Shown here piece after piece: positions 1 through 7,301 of a DNA stretch of 12,223 nt. Every line of letters begins with the position of its first letter. Position 1 is the first letter of the stretch. The notes under the pieces are model-generated. The model had not been told where the DNA came from and made no database searches. It worked only from the letters and a program-made list of their open reading frames with translations. The stretch is from Sediminibacterium ginsengisoli (GTDB lineage Bacteria; Bacteroidota; Bacteroidia; Chitinophagales; Chitinophagaceae), in the NCBI GenBank assembly GCA_943324415.2, contig CALPLN020000043.1:1-12223 (forward strand). The letters are read 5' to 3'. The translations under genes and the position numbers were made by a program.

Positions 1-1
1 A

Positions 2-802
2 TACGATGAAAAAAAATATGCTAATTCTGCTATCGGATTTAAAAAATATTTAGCACTATATCCAGAAGGGAAATATCAATTGGACGCAATGAATTACTTA
101 GCCGAAATGGCTTATTCAATGGATCAATTGGACAGTGCCGCAATCTTCTTTGGTAAAGTAGCTAATAAAGCGCCAAATAAATTTGCAGAAAGAGCGGCTA
201 TTGTTGCAGCGAGATTACATTATTTTAATTTAAAAGACTATGCTGCAGCAGAACAATATTTCAAAATTGTATTACAGTATGCAACACAACAAGAACAAAA
301 AAATGAAGCTATAAAAGGGTTATTAAGATGCCAATACAAATTAGAAAATTGGACTGAAGCTGCAAACACCGCTAATCTTATCTTGGCAGATAAAAATAGT
401 GCTGATGATGACATCTTAATGGCCAATATGGCTAAATATCATCAAACAATTCTGCAACAGGATACAGTCAATGCGTTACAGATTTTAAATACAGTCTTAA
501 AATCAAATAGTTCTTTGTTCACCGCCGAAGCGCATTATCTAACTGCTTTAATTTATTACAATCAACAAAAATTCAATTTAGCTGAAAAAACAGCATTTGA
601 TGTGATAAAAAAACAAGCCTCTTATGAATTTTGGGTGACAAAAACCTATATTTTACTAGGGGATATCTACTTGGCACAAAATGATACATTCAATGCGATA
701 GCAACCTATAAGAGTATTGCAGAAAATGCTACTATTCCATCATTACAGCAAATTGCTTCAGATAAATTGAAAGCAATGAATGAAAATATTAAAGCTCAAT
801 AA
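2..802 (+). CDS. TPR-repeat protein, C-terminal part (5' end outside window)
   Basis: The reading frame is open from the first bases of the window, so this is the last ~266 residues of a longer protein. An internal Met codon at base 80 is not the likely start, because TPR-like sequence (YDEKKYANSAIGFKKYL) precedes it in frame. The sequence consists of about six degenerate tetratricopeptide helix pairs, each with the alternating small/aromatic pattern (for example LDSAAIFFGKV, YAAAEQYFKIV, KFNLAEKTAFDV, FNAIATYKSI), and ends in a short charged tail. No catalytic motif or membrane segment is visible in this part. TPR proteins are protein-protein scaffolds. The location directly upstream of an outer-membrane barrel gene suggests a role in the periplasm or envelope, but this is inference and the missing N-terminus would decide it. 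Certain as TPR protein, unknown as to function. Confidence 0.85.
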   Translation, partial: YDEKKYANSAIGFKKYLALYPEGKYQLDAMNYLAEMAYSMDQLDSAAIFFGKVANKAPNKFAERAAIVAARLHYFNLKDYAAAEQYFKIVLQYATQQEQKNEAIKGLLRCQYKLENWTEAANTANLILADKNSADDDILMANMAKYHQTILQQDTVNALQILNTVLKSNSSLFTAEAHYLTALIYYNQQKFNLAEKTAFDVIKKQASYEFWVTKTYILLGDIYLAQNDTFNAIATYKSIAENATIPSLQQIASDKLKAMNENIKAQ

Positions 803-806
803 AATT

Positions 807-2648
807 ATGAAATCATTAATAAGATTTGGGATACTATGTATTGCTTTAATATGTTTTAGCAATCAAAGTATTGCTCAAAAGAAAAGCAAGAAAAAAGCGA
901 AAACAACTGTCAGTTCAAAAAAGAAGAAAAAACCTAGTAAAAAATCATCCTCAAAAAAGAGGCCAATGATTAAAAAAAGGTCAACGACTGCAAAATATGC
1001 AGCTCCAATAAATCAAGCACAATTGATTGAATTAAATGAGATGCCTGTCAAAACAATACAATTGGATTCAGTTCCAGAGAAGGTGATAAATATCATTTCT
1101 GCGTTCAAACCTCAATTAAAAAATATTGCCAAAATTGGCTTTCAAAACGCAACTGCCTTAGTAGATACCAATACTGTTATTTTAGCTTACCAAGTACCTA
1201 GTCAAAATTTAAGTTTTCAGTATCAACCAATCGCTTTAGTTCCTAGGGCTATCAAAAAAGATTCCCTAATGGTTGATAGACAAACCGCGAACATTAAAAT
1301 TGGTATGGGAAATTATTTTAACCAGCTATTACAAATTCAAGCCGGTTTGACAGATCGTAAAGAGCAACAACATCATATCATCATTTCAAATGAGTCTATT
1401 GAGGGTATGCATCCGGTTCAAAAATGGAATAGCACAATCCTTAATTATAACAATGCCTTATCCATTAGTAAAAAGCAGAATTTACATACTCAAATCTATT
1501 TTAATCAATCAAATAGATACCGATATGGATTGGTTCCAGATACCACTAAGCTGCCTATCCATCTTTTTGATCAAAAGTTGACTGTTGCCGGGGTTAATTT
1601 AGCCCTTGTGCAAAAACAGCCGTCAAATCGTACATTTTATGTTGCTCCAATTTTAAATTTCAATCATAGCAATTTAGTCAATCAGGCAAATCTTATCTCA
1701 ATAGATTTAAACAGTCCTTTCTATTACACTTTAAATGATCAAATCAAGTTACATACTGATTTATTGATTAGTTATACCCAATACCAAATTAATAATGGAC
1801 AAAAGAGTCAAAACTCAATTGTTCAATTAGATCCTTCTATTGAAATCAAAAAATCTAAATTCAAATTAAATTTAGGGGTAAGACCTACCTTGTCAAATGG
1901 CGATTTTGCTTTATATCCTAAAATTGAATGGACTAATAAATTAAGAGACACCAATTTTGTATTCACTGCTGGATGGAAAACAAGTATAATGAATAACCAA
2001 CTAGTTGCATTGATGAATCAAAATCATTGGATTGCTGCACCAACTACGCTACCAATTAGTTCTATTGAATCAAAATATATTCAAGTATCTGTGACTGCTA
2101 ATAAACGCTTGAACTATAGTTTTAACATGGCATTAAACGACTACAGAGAACTGCCATTTTTCAATCAATCAAAATCGTCGATACATCCTAAGGAAGAGGG
2201 TCTGAAATTTGATGTATTGTTTGAAAAAAGAGCTATTGCAATTGAACTTACAGGTGATTTAAGCTATCAATTGAGTGATCAATTATTATGGAAGAATCAC
2301 TTTAAATACATTCAATTCAACCTTATCCGTGAAAACGAACAAGCATGGGGTATCCTTCCATTTGAATTAAATTCACAATTAAATTGGTTCATGAATAAAA
2401 AAATGCAATTTGACGCCTCTGGACAATTTTGGACAGGTGCTAAAACAAATGCTGGGTCTGGCAATGCTTATCAATTAAACAATACCTTTGTACTCAATGC
2501 TGGTATACAATATGCCATTAATGATAATTGGACTTTTTGGGGTAAAGGGGAGAACTTGTTAGATCAACAATACCAACGTTGGGCAAATTACCCATCACTA
2601 GGTGTTCAATTTATTGCTGGAATACAATATAAATTTAGTAAAAAATGA
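807..2648 (+). CDS. Outer-membrane beta-barrel protein (plug-less TonB-receptor-like) with Lys-rich N-terminal tail
   Basis: A 613-residue secreted protein. The start at 807 is preferred over an in-frame ATG at 780, since it lies 4 bases after the upstream stop and gives a classical signal peptide (MKSLIRFG..., hydrophobic core 5-18, cut after SIA, leaving Gln24 as N-terminus). Residues 25-63 are extremely basic, with about half the positions Lys or Arg. Residues 77-150 form a conserved-looking segment (ISAFKPQLKNIAKIGF, PSQNLSFQYQPIALVP). The rest shows alternating hydrophobic/polar strands typical of a 14- to 22-strand barrel, ending with ENLLDQQYQRW and IAGIQYKF as in TonB-dependent receptors. 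No TonB box or ~120-residue plug domain is recognisable. The terminal Phe is followed by SKK rather than being the last residue. Probably a porin-like or assembly-related barrel; the substrate cannot be told. It overlaps the next gene by ATGA, which implies translational coupling. Confidence 0.8.
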   Translation: MKSLIRFGILCIALICFSNQSIAQKKSKKKAKTTVSSKKKKKPSKKSSSKKRPMIKKRSTTAKYAAPINQAQLIELNEMPVKTIQLDSVPEKVINIISAFKPQLKNIAKIGFQNATALVDTNTVILAYQVPSQNLSFQYQPIALVPRAIKKDSLMVDRQTANIKIGMGNYFNQLLQIQAGLTDRKEQQHHIIISNESIEGMHPVQKWNSTILNYNNALSISKKQNLHTQIYFNQSNRYRYGLVPDTTKLPIHLFDQKLTVAGVNLALVQKQPSNRTFYVAPILNFNHSNLVNQANLISIDLNSPFYYTLNDQIKLHTDLLISYTQYQINNGQKSQNSIVQLDPSIEIKKSKFKLNLGVRPTLSNGDFALYPKIEWTNKLRDTNFVFTAGWKTSIMNNQLVALMNQNHWIAAPTTLPISSIESKYIQVSVTANKRLNYSFNMALNDYRELPFFNQSKSSIHPKEEGLKFDVLFEKRAIAIELTGDLSYQLSDQLLWKNHFKYIQFNLIRENEQAWGILPFELNSQLNWFMNKKMQFDASGQFWTGAKTNAGSGNAYQLNNTFVLNAGIQYAINDNWTFWGKGENLLDQQYQRWANYPSLGVQFIAGIQYKFSKK

Positions 2649-3139
2649 TGCTACCTATTTTAGAGAAATATTTTTTAGAACATGGCCAATTGGTTTTGCC
2701 AGGTATAGGACAATTGAGTTTAAATCAAAAAGACGCTTTTGCTTTAAACGATGAATTACAACCACCCGTAGAAAAAATTGAATTTGTTCCAATACTAGAT
2801 TCCAATAACAAACCTAGTAAACTATTTTATATTTACCTATCTGATCATTTAGATTGCACAATTGAGCAAGCGATCATTGATTATGCTGCATTTTTTGCAG
2901 CACAATTAGGCAAATCCAATTTGGTAGATTTAGGTAATTTAGGTCAATTGAAATCAATCAATGACACCTTTGCATTTCAATCTAATTTTAATAGTGCAAA
3001 ATATTACCAAACTATTAGCTTAGAAAAAGTATTAACCCAAGATCAATCTGAAAATAACTTCAATACGCCATCTAAACAGTGGTGGATATTGCCATTCATT
3101 ATTGCCATCATCGCTATAATAGCTATACTTTTAAAATAA
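2645..3139 (+). CDS. Small membrane protein with HU-CCDC81-type domains
   Basis: A 164-residue protein whose start overlaps the preceding stop (ATGA); a second ATG follows immediately. Residues 5-28 (ILEKYFLEHGQLVLPGIGQL) match the start of the bacterial CCDC81-type HU domain, where a helix is followed by a 'VPGFG'-like turn. Residues 60-115 look like the second HU-like unit (IEQAIIDYAAFFAAQLGK, then VDLGNLGQLK). Residues 146-163 (WWILPFIIAIIAIIAILL) form a single membrane helix with one Lys after it. In Bacteroidota, this domain pair usually precedes a membrane helix and a periplasmic SPOR domain, which binds denuded peptidoglycan; here the protein stops right after the helix. The HU-like part would therefore be cytoplasmic if the helix is a tail anchor. 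Role unknown; coupling to the barrel gene suggests envelope biology. The domain call is by recognition of the motif, not by a search. Confidence 0.7.
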   Translation: MMLPILEKYFLEHGQLVLPGIGQLSLNQKDAFALNDELQPPVEKIEFVPILDSNNKPSKLFYIYLSDHLDCTIEQAIIDYAAFFAAQLGKSNLVDLGNLGQLKSINDTFAFQSNFNSAKYYQTISLEKVLTQDQSENNFNTPSKQWWILPFIIAIIAIIAILLK

Positions 3140-3145
3140 TCAAGT

Positions 3146-4045
3146 ATGAACTGCCCAGTTTGCAATCATTCAAAACCGCAAATCGCTATCGAAAGTCAAG
3201 ACTTTTCATTAACGCAGGAATCATTTACTATTTTACATTGTTCGCATTGTAGTGTAAGATTTACCTCACCACTTCCAAGTCAGGAAGCAATAGGGACGTA
3301 CTACAAGTTTATCGAATACATCTCCCATACGGACGTTAAAGAGGGTTGGATGAATCGCTTATACCATACTGTAAGAACTAAAACTTTAGCTCAAAAAACA
3401 AAGTGGGTACAATCTTTATTCACAGGTCATAAAGGACATTTATTAGATATCGGAGCTGGGACTGGTGCTTTTGTGCATGCTATGAAACAAAAAGGTTGGA
3501 AGGTAACAGGTTTAGAACCAGATGCATCTACTCGTGATAAAGCTTTTGAGAATTACAAAATACATTTACAGTCTACAGCTTCCATTCATGAATTACCGCA
3601 GAACGAATTTGAAGTCATAAGTATGTGGCATGTGTTAGAACATGTTCATGCATTAAAACCATACCTGTCACAATGTTTTAAAAGTTTAAAACAAAATGGC
3701 AGATTGATCATTGCAGTTCCTAATTACACAAGTTTTGATGCCAAGTATTATAAAAAATATTGGGCTGCTTATGATCTTCCAAGGCATTTATACCATTTCT
3801 CGCCAAAATCTATGGCTACATTATTAAATGAACTAGGATTCGAAATTGTGTCATTAAAGCCTATGTGGTATGATAGTTTCTATGTCAGCTTATTAAGTGA
3901 AAAATACATGCAATCAGGCAAAATAGGTACGTTAAGAGCCGGAATAATTGGATTGATATCTAATTTATTCGCTTTAAAAGATGCTTCAAAAGCAAGTAGT
4001 ATAATTTACGAAGTGAAAAAGCAATCTGTACAGGACTATATTTAG
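3146..4045 (+). CDS. Class I SAM-dependent methyltransferase with N-terminal zinc ribbon
   Basis: A 299-residue cytoplasmic protein. Cys3, Cys6, Cys32 and Cys35 (CPVC ... CSHC) form a probable zinc ribbon. A Rossmann methyltransferase domain follows: motif I LLDIGAGTGAF at 99-109, the acidic end of strand 2 at Glu124 (GLEPD), MWHVLEHV at 160-167, and a post-motif LKQNGRLIIAVPN at 181-193. The block DLPRHLYHFSPKSM (210-223) is characteristic of the Methyltransf_23 group often found in cell-surface polysaccharide or secondary-metabolite loci. The acceptor substrate cannot be predicted. It starts 6 bases after the HU-CCDC81 gene and is most likely the last gene of that operon. Its stop codon overlaps that of the opposite-strand cyclotransferase gene, with no terminator between them. 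Confidence 0.88.
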   Translation: MNCPVCNHSKPQIAIESQDFSLTQESFTILHCSHCSVRFTSPLPSQEAIGTYYKFIEYISHTDVKEGWMNRLYHTVRTKTLAQKTKWVQSLFTGHKGHLLDIGAGTGAFVHAMKQKGWKVTGLEPDASTRDKAFENYKIHLQSTASIHELPQNEFEVISMWHVLEHVHALKPYLSQCFKSLKQNGRLIIAVPNYTSFDAKYYKKYWAAYDLPRHLYHFSPKSMATLLNELGFEIVSLKPMWYDSFYVSLLSEKYMQSGKIGTLRAGIIGLISNLFALKDASKASSIIYEVKKQSVQDYI

Positions 4046-4857
4046 TTCAACTTAACTTCTACAATTACTGGCCAACATTTACCAGTTAAAAAATAAGTAT
4101 TTGTTTCTTTTTTATAGGCAATACCATTCAGTACATAACCACCATCAATTTGCAATGGATTGTATTGAACCTTTGCCTGTGCAAGTAAATTGCTACAATC
4201 TATCTTATTTGTAATTCTACCTGAAATTGGATCAATCACAATGATCTCATTTTGTCCATAAATATTGGCAAAAATCTTTCCTTCAACATATTCCAATTCA
4301 TTGATCATACTCTGATATCCATATTGATGAAATACGCCCACTGTTTTTTGAATTGAAAAATTACTAGGGTCTACAAAATATAGATTACTGCTACCTGTAG
4401 AGACAATTAGGGAACTATCATTGTGGGTTAGCCCCCAACCTTCATAGGGCCAATTAAGCGTATTGATTAACTTTAAGGTGGTCGCATCATACACAAATAC
4501 CTTATGCTCTTCCCAAGTTAATTGATAAATTTTTCCGTTGAAAACTGTTACCCCCTCACCAAAATAAGGAGCATCCAATTTGATTTTTTTTCCAACCGGT
4601 TTTAGCTGCTGATCCATTTGGTATAAGACACTTTCACCCCTTAAACCAGTACCCTCTATTAAAATACCATTGTGCCATTCTAAACCCTGAGTATAAGCAG
4701 AAGTATCATGCGCATATACTTGTTGTATAGTATAATTTAATGGGATGGGAGCAATGATCGCACTATTTGATACCACATTCTCATTGGTAGTATTGCTATC
4801 TGTATTGTTACAAGCAATGACTATCAAGCTAAAAAATAATACGATACTTCTTTTCAT
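4042..4857 (-). CDS. Glutaminyl-peptide cyclotransferase (plant-type beta-propeller), lipoprotein
   Basis: A 271-residue exported lipoprotein: MKRSIVLFFSLIVIAC has a basic start, a hydrophobic core and a lipobox ending at Cys16. Then comes a low-complexity Asn/Ser/Thr linker and a five-bladed propeller of the papaya glutamine cyclotransferase family (Glu_cyclase_2). It converts N-terminal Gln to pyroglutamate, releasing ammonia. Visible family signatures are AYTQGLEW (54-61), FGEGVT (99-104), QLTW (112-115), EGWGLT (139-144), NELEYV (186-191), LNGIAY (243-248) and TGKCWP (258-263). Mapped by spacing to the papaya enzyme as I remember it, the active-site residues Gln, Glu, Trp, Trp, Asn and Lys are kept (Gln57, Glu101, Trp115, Trp141, Asn186, Lys260), while one Trp is Tyr200. 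It lies 6 bases downstream of ychF and is probably co-transcribed with it. Location after lipidation is periplasmic or outer membrane; I see no clear surface-export signal after the Cys. Confidence 0.87.
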   Translation of the reverse strand: MKRSIVLFFSLIVIACNNTDSNTTNENVVSNSAIIAPIPLNYTIQQVYAHDTSAYTQGLEWHNGILIEGTGLRGESVLYQMDQQLKPVGKKIKLDAPYFGEGVTVFNGKIYQLTWEEHKVFVYDATTLKLINTLNWPYEGWGLTHNDSSLIVSTGSSNLYFVDPSNFSIQKTVGVFHQYGYQSMINELEYVEGKIFANIYGQNEIIVIDPISGRITNKIDCSNLLAQAKVQYNPLQIDGGYVLNGIAYKKETNTYFLTGKCWPVIVEVKLN

Positions 4858-4863
4858 GTTATA

Positions 4864-5961
4864 TTATACATTAAATCTAAAATGCATCACATCTCCGTCT
4901 TTAACAATATATTCCTTGCCTTCAATTCTTAATTTCCCGTTGTCTCGACAAGCTGCTTCACTTTTATATTTGATAAAATCATCAAATGCAATCACTTCGG
5001 CTTTAATAAACCCTTTTTCAAAGTCTGTATGGATTACACTTGCTGCTTGTGGTGCTTTCCAACCTGAACCGATTGTCCATGCACGAACTTCCTGCACACC
5101 AGCTGTGAAGTAGGTTTCTAATTTCAATAATTTATAAGCAGTTTGAATTAATCTATTTAATGCAGGTTCTTTCATTTGGTATTCTTCCATAAATAAAGCC
5201 TTGTCATCTGCATCTTCAAGCTCTGAAATTTGAGCCTCGATATTATTGCACATTACAATCACTTCTGCACCTTCTTGTTTAGCCATTTGAACCAATTGTT
5301 CAGAATAGGCATTACCAGTGTGCATAGATGCTTCATCCACATTTGCAACATACATAACTGGCTTTGCAGTTAATAAAAAGCTATCTGCAATGGCAGCATA
5401 ATCATCCTTAGATAAATCTAAAGATCGAATGCTTTTACCATCTTCTAAATGTGCTCTACACTTTTGTAAAACTTCTAATTCCACTTTTGCCTTAGGATCT
5501 GTTTTAGCCATTTTTTCCGTGCGTTGCATCTTTTTCTCCACGCTATCCAAATCCTTTAATTGCAATTCTGTTTCAATGATATCTTTATCACCAATAGGAT
5601 TGATTTTCCCTTCCTCTCTTAACACATTTTCATCTTCAAAACAACGAATCACATGAATAATAGCACTCACTTCTCTAATATTTGCAAGAAATTTATTTCC
5701 CAGACCTTCCCCTTTACTTGCACCTTTAACCAATCCTGCTATATCTACAATCTCTAGTTGAGTTGGAACAACCCTGGTAGGATTGATCAATTCGGCTAGT
5801 TGACTGATACGAATATCTGGTACATCTACCAATCCCACATTGGGCTCGATCGTACAAAAACGATAATTACTTGCTTGTGCTTTGGCACTATTACTAACTG
5901 CGTTAAACAAAGTTGATTTTCCTACATTGGGTAAGCCCACGATTCCTGCTTGTAATGCCAT
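4864..5961 (-). CDS. ychF: Ribosome-binding ATPase/GTPase YchF (Obg family)
   Basis: A 365-residue protein, full length for the family (about 363). The P-loop G1 motif GLPNVGKS is at 9-16, G3 is DIAG at 73-76 followed by Leu77 in place of a catalytic Gln (typical of the HAS-NTPases), and the G4 position reads NVDE (207-210) instead of NKxD, which explains the ATP preference known for YchF/OLA1. A coiled-coil helical insertion spans about 130-200 and a TGS domain runs from about 283 (YFTAGVQEVRAWTI) to the C-terminus (DGDVMHFRFNV). Known YchF proteins bind ribosomes and respond to oxidative stress and translation state. Unlike in many bacteria, no pth gene is adjacent; the downstream gene is the glutaminyl cyclotransferase. 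A -7-like promoter box (TATTTTTG) lies about 24 bases upstream of the start. Confidence 0.97.
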   Translation of the reverse strand: MALQAGIVGLPNVGKSTLFNAVSNSAKAQASNYRFCTIEPNVGLVDVPDIRISQLAELINPTRVVPTQLEIVDIAGLVKGASKGEGLGNKFLANIREVSAIIHVIRCFEDENVLREEGKINPIGDKDIIETELQLKDLDSVEKKMQRTEKMAKTDPKAKVELEVLQKCRAHLEDGKSIRSLDLSKDDYAAIADSFLLTAKPVMYVANVDEASMHTGNAYSEQLVQMAKQEGAEVIVMCNNIEAQISELEDADDKALFMEEYQMKEPALNRLIQTAYKLLKLETYFTAGVQEVRAWTIGSGWKAPQAASVIHTDFEKGFIKAEVIAFDDFIKYKSEAACRDNGKLRIEGKEYIVKDGDVMHFRFNV

Positions 5962-5984
5962 AATCTGATTCTTTTTAAGTGCTG

Positions 5985-6010
5985 CAAAAATACAATTCTA
6001 AACTCAAAAT
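5985..6010 (-). promoter_or_regulatory. Probable promoter of ychF
   Basis: On the minus strand TATTTTTG (5992 down to 5985) matches the Bacteroidota -7 consensus TAnnTTTG and would give a leader of roughly 18 bases before the ychF start. Just upstream, ATTTTGAGTTTAG (6010 down to 5998) is shared exactly with the promoter region at 11957-11979. A canonical -33 TTG at the usual 17-23-base spacing is not seen; the TTG inside the shared 13-mer is only 12 bases away. Confidence 0.5.
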
Positions 6011-6040
6011 GGGCTATATTAGTACCATAAACAATTTGAT

Positions 6041-7273
6041 ATGGCATTGAATATTATTTGGATCGCTTTTTTTGTAATTGCTTTTCTTGTTGCACTGTTT
6101 AAATTGATCTTTTTAGGGGATACCGAGATTTTCAAGCTTTTAGCAGATGGCTTATTCGATTCAGCAAAATCTTCTGTAATTGATGTCGCATTTCCATTAG
6201 CAGGTACCATGGTCTTTTTTTTAGGTTTAATGAATATTGCTGAAAAAGCGGGGGCAATTCAAAAATTGGCAAAATGGATGAATCCTTTTTTAAGTCGTTT
6301 ATTTCCAGAAGTCCCACAAAATCATCCTGCAATGGGGCAAATGGTGATGAATTTTAGCGCCAATATGTTGGGATTAGACAATGCAGCTACACCGTTTGGG
6401 CTTAAAGCAATGGAAAGCTTGCAAAGCTTAAATCCAGATAAAGAAAAAGCTACCAACGCTCAAATCATGTTTTTGGTTTTACATACCAGTGGGTTAACCA
6501 TTATCCCTTTAACCATCATTTCTTATCGCTTAGCAGCAGGATCCCAAGATGCTGCGAGTATATTTATCCCTTGTGTTCTAGCTACAATCGGAACTACATT
6601 AGCCTCCATTGTGATGGTTGGTTTATATCAAAAATTAAAATGGGATAGGGTACTAATTAGCTGGTTAGCGGGATTAGTGATTTTAATGGGATCTGTTTTA
6701 TTTGCAGTGAATAGTTTAACGCCCCTCCAAAAGGAGCTATTTTCTAAAATAGCGGGATCAAGTATTTTGATCGGTATTGTAGTAGCAATCATATTAGGTG
6801 GCGCTTATAAAAAGGTCTCCGTATTTGATGCTTTTATAGAAGGGGCTAAAAATGGCTTTGATGTGATCATTAAAATCATCCCTTATTTAGTTGCTATGTT
6901 GGTTGCAATTCGGGTTTTTAGAGACAGTGGTGCAATGATATATGTATTAAACGGTATTACTTTTTTAATCCAACTAACTGGCATCAATACTGAATTTGTG
7001 GGTGCGTTACCAGTGGCTATCATGAAACCTTTAAGTGGAAGTGGGGCCAGGGGGATGATGCTAGATATTTTTCAAACTCAAGGGCCGGATTCTTTTGTTG
7101 GAAAACTAGCCTCTATTTTTCAAGGTTCTGCTGATACTACATTTTATATTATTGCCTTGTATTTTGGAAGTGTTGGCATTAAGAAAGTACGATATGCTGT
7201 ATGGGCAGGATTGTTTGCAGATTTAATAGGAGTGGTGATTGCTATATTTATTGGTTATTCCTTCTTCCATTAA
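6041..7273 (+). CDS. Fused SpmA-SpmB membrane protein (nucleoside-recognition/Gate domains)
   Basis: A 410-residue polytopic inner-membrane protein with about 8-10 hydrophobic segments. The N-terminal half (1-220) resembles SpmA, with FPLAGTMVFFLGLMNIAE (51-68) and the signature SANMLGLDNAATPFG (106-120). The C-terminal half (235-410) resembles SpmB, with IIPYLVAML (279-287), KPLSGSGARG (329-338), GPDS (348-351), FQGSADTTFY (360-369) and YFGSVGIKK (374-382). In Bacillus and Clostridium, separate spmA and spmB genes act in spore core dehydration. In Bacteroidota the fused form is found in non-sporulating cells and its transport substrate is unknown. It is a single-gene unit divergent from ychF. 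A weak -7-like box (TATATTAG, 6014-6021) lies upstream. It faces the EVE gene tail-to-tail with 28 bases between and no hairpin visible. Confidence 0.9.
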   Translation: MALNIIWIAFFVIAFLVALFKLIFLGDTEIFKLLADGLFDSAKSSVIDVAFPLAGTMVFFLGLMNIAEKAGAIQKLAKWMNPFLSRLFPEVPQNHPAMGQMVMNFSANMLGLDNAATPFGLKAMESLQSLNPDKEKATNAQIMFLVLHTSGLTIIPLTIISYRLAAGSQDAASIFIPCVLATIGTTLASIVMVGLYQKLKWDRVLISWLAGLVILMGSVLFAVNSLTPLQKELFSKIAGSSILIGIVVAIILGGAYKKVSVFDAFIEGAKNGFDVIIKIIPYLVAMLVAIRVFRDSGAMIYVLNGITFLIQLTGINTEFVGALPVAIMKPLSGSGARGMMLDIFQTQGPDSFVGKLASIFQGSADTTFYIIALYFGSVGIKKVRYAVWAGLFADLIGVVIAIFIGYSFFH

Positions 7274-7301
7274 TCCTGAAATTTATTTTAATCAATCAGC
7301 T

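Noticed and set aside
80..82. ATG at base 80 as the start of the first TPR gene.
   Set aside because: The frame is open back to base 2 and the upstream residues continue the TPR pattern, so the gene enters from outside the window.
780..806. In-frame upstream ATG for the barrel gene, giving nine extra residues.
   Set aside because: It overlaps the TPR gene and would put a charged stretch (MKILKLNKI) before an otherwise ideal signal peptide that begins at 807. It is possible but less likely.
807..878. Possible lipobox (ALIC, Cys16) in the barrel signal peptide.
   Set aside because: The residue before Cys is Ile, not Ala, Gly or Ser, and a clean signal peptidase I site (SIA|Q) follows.
4745..5113. 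Plus-strand open frame of 122 codons across the cyclotransferase/ychF junction.
   Set aside because: It is antisense to two well-supported genes and has no recognisable family or promoter.
7274..7301. Possible bidirectional terminator between the convergent SpmA-SpmB and EVE genes.
   Set aside because: The 28 bases are AT-rich but show no stem of useful length.
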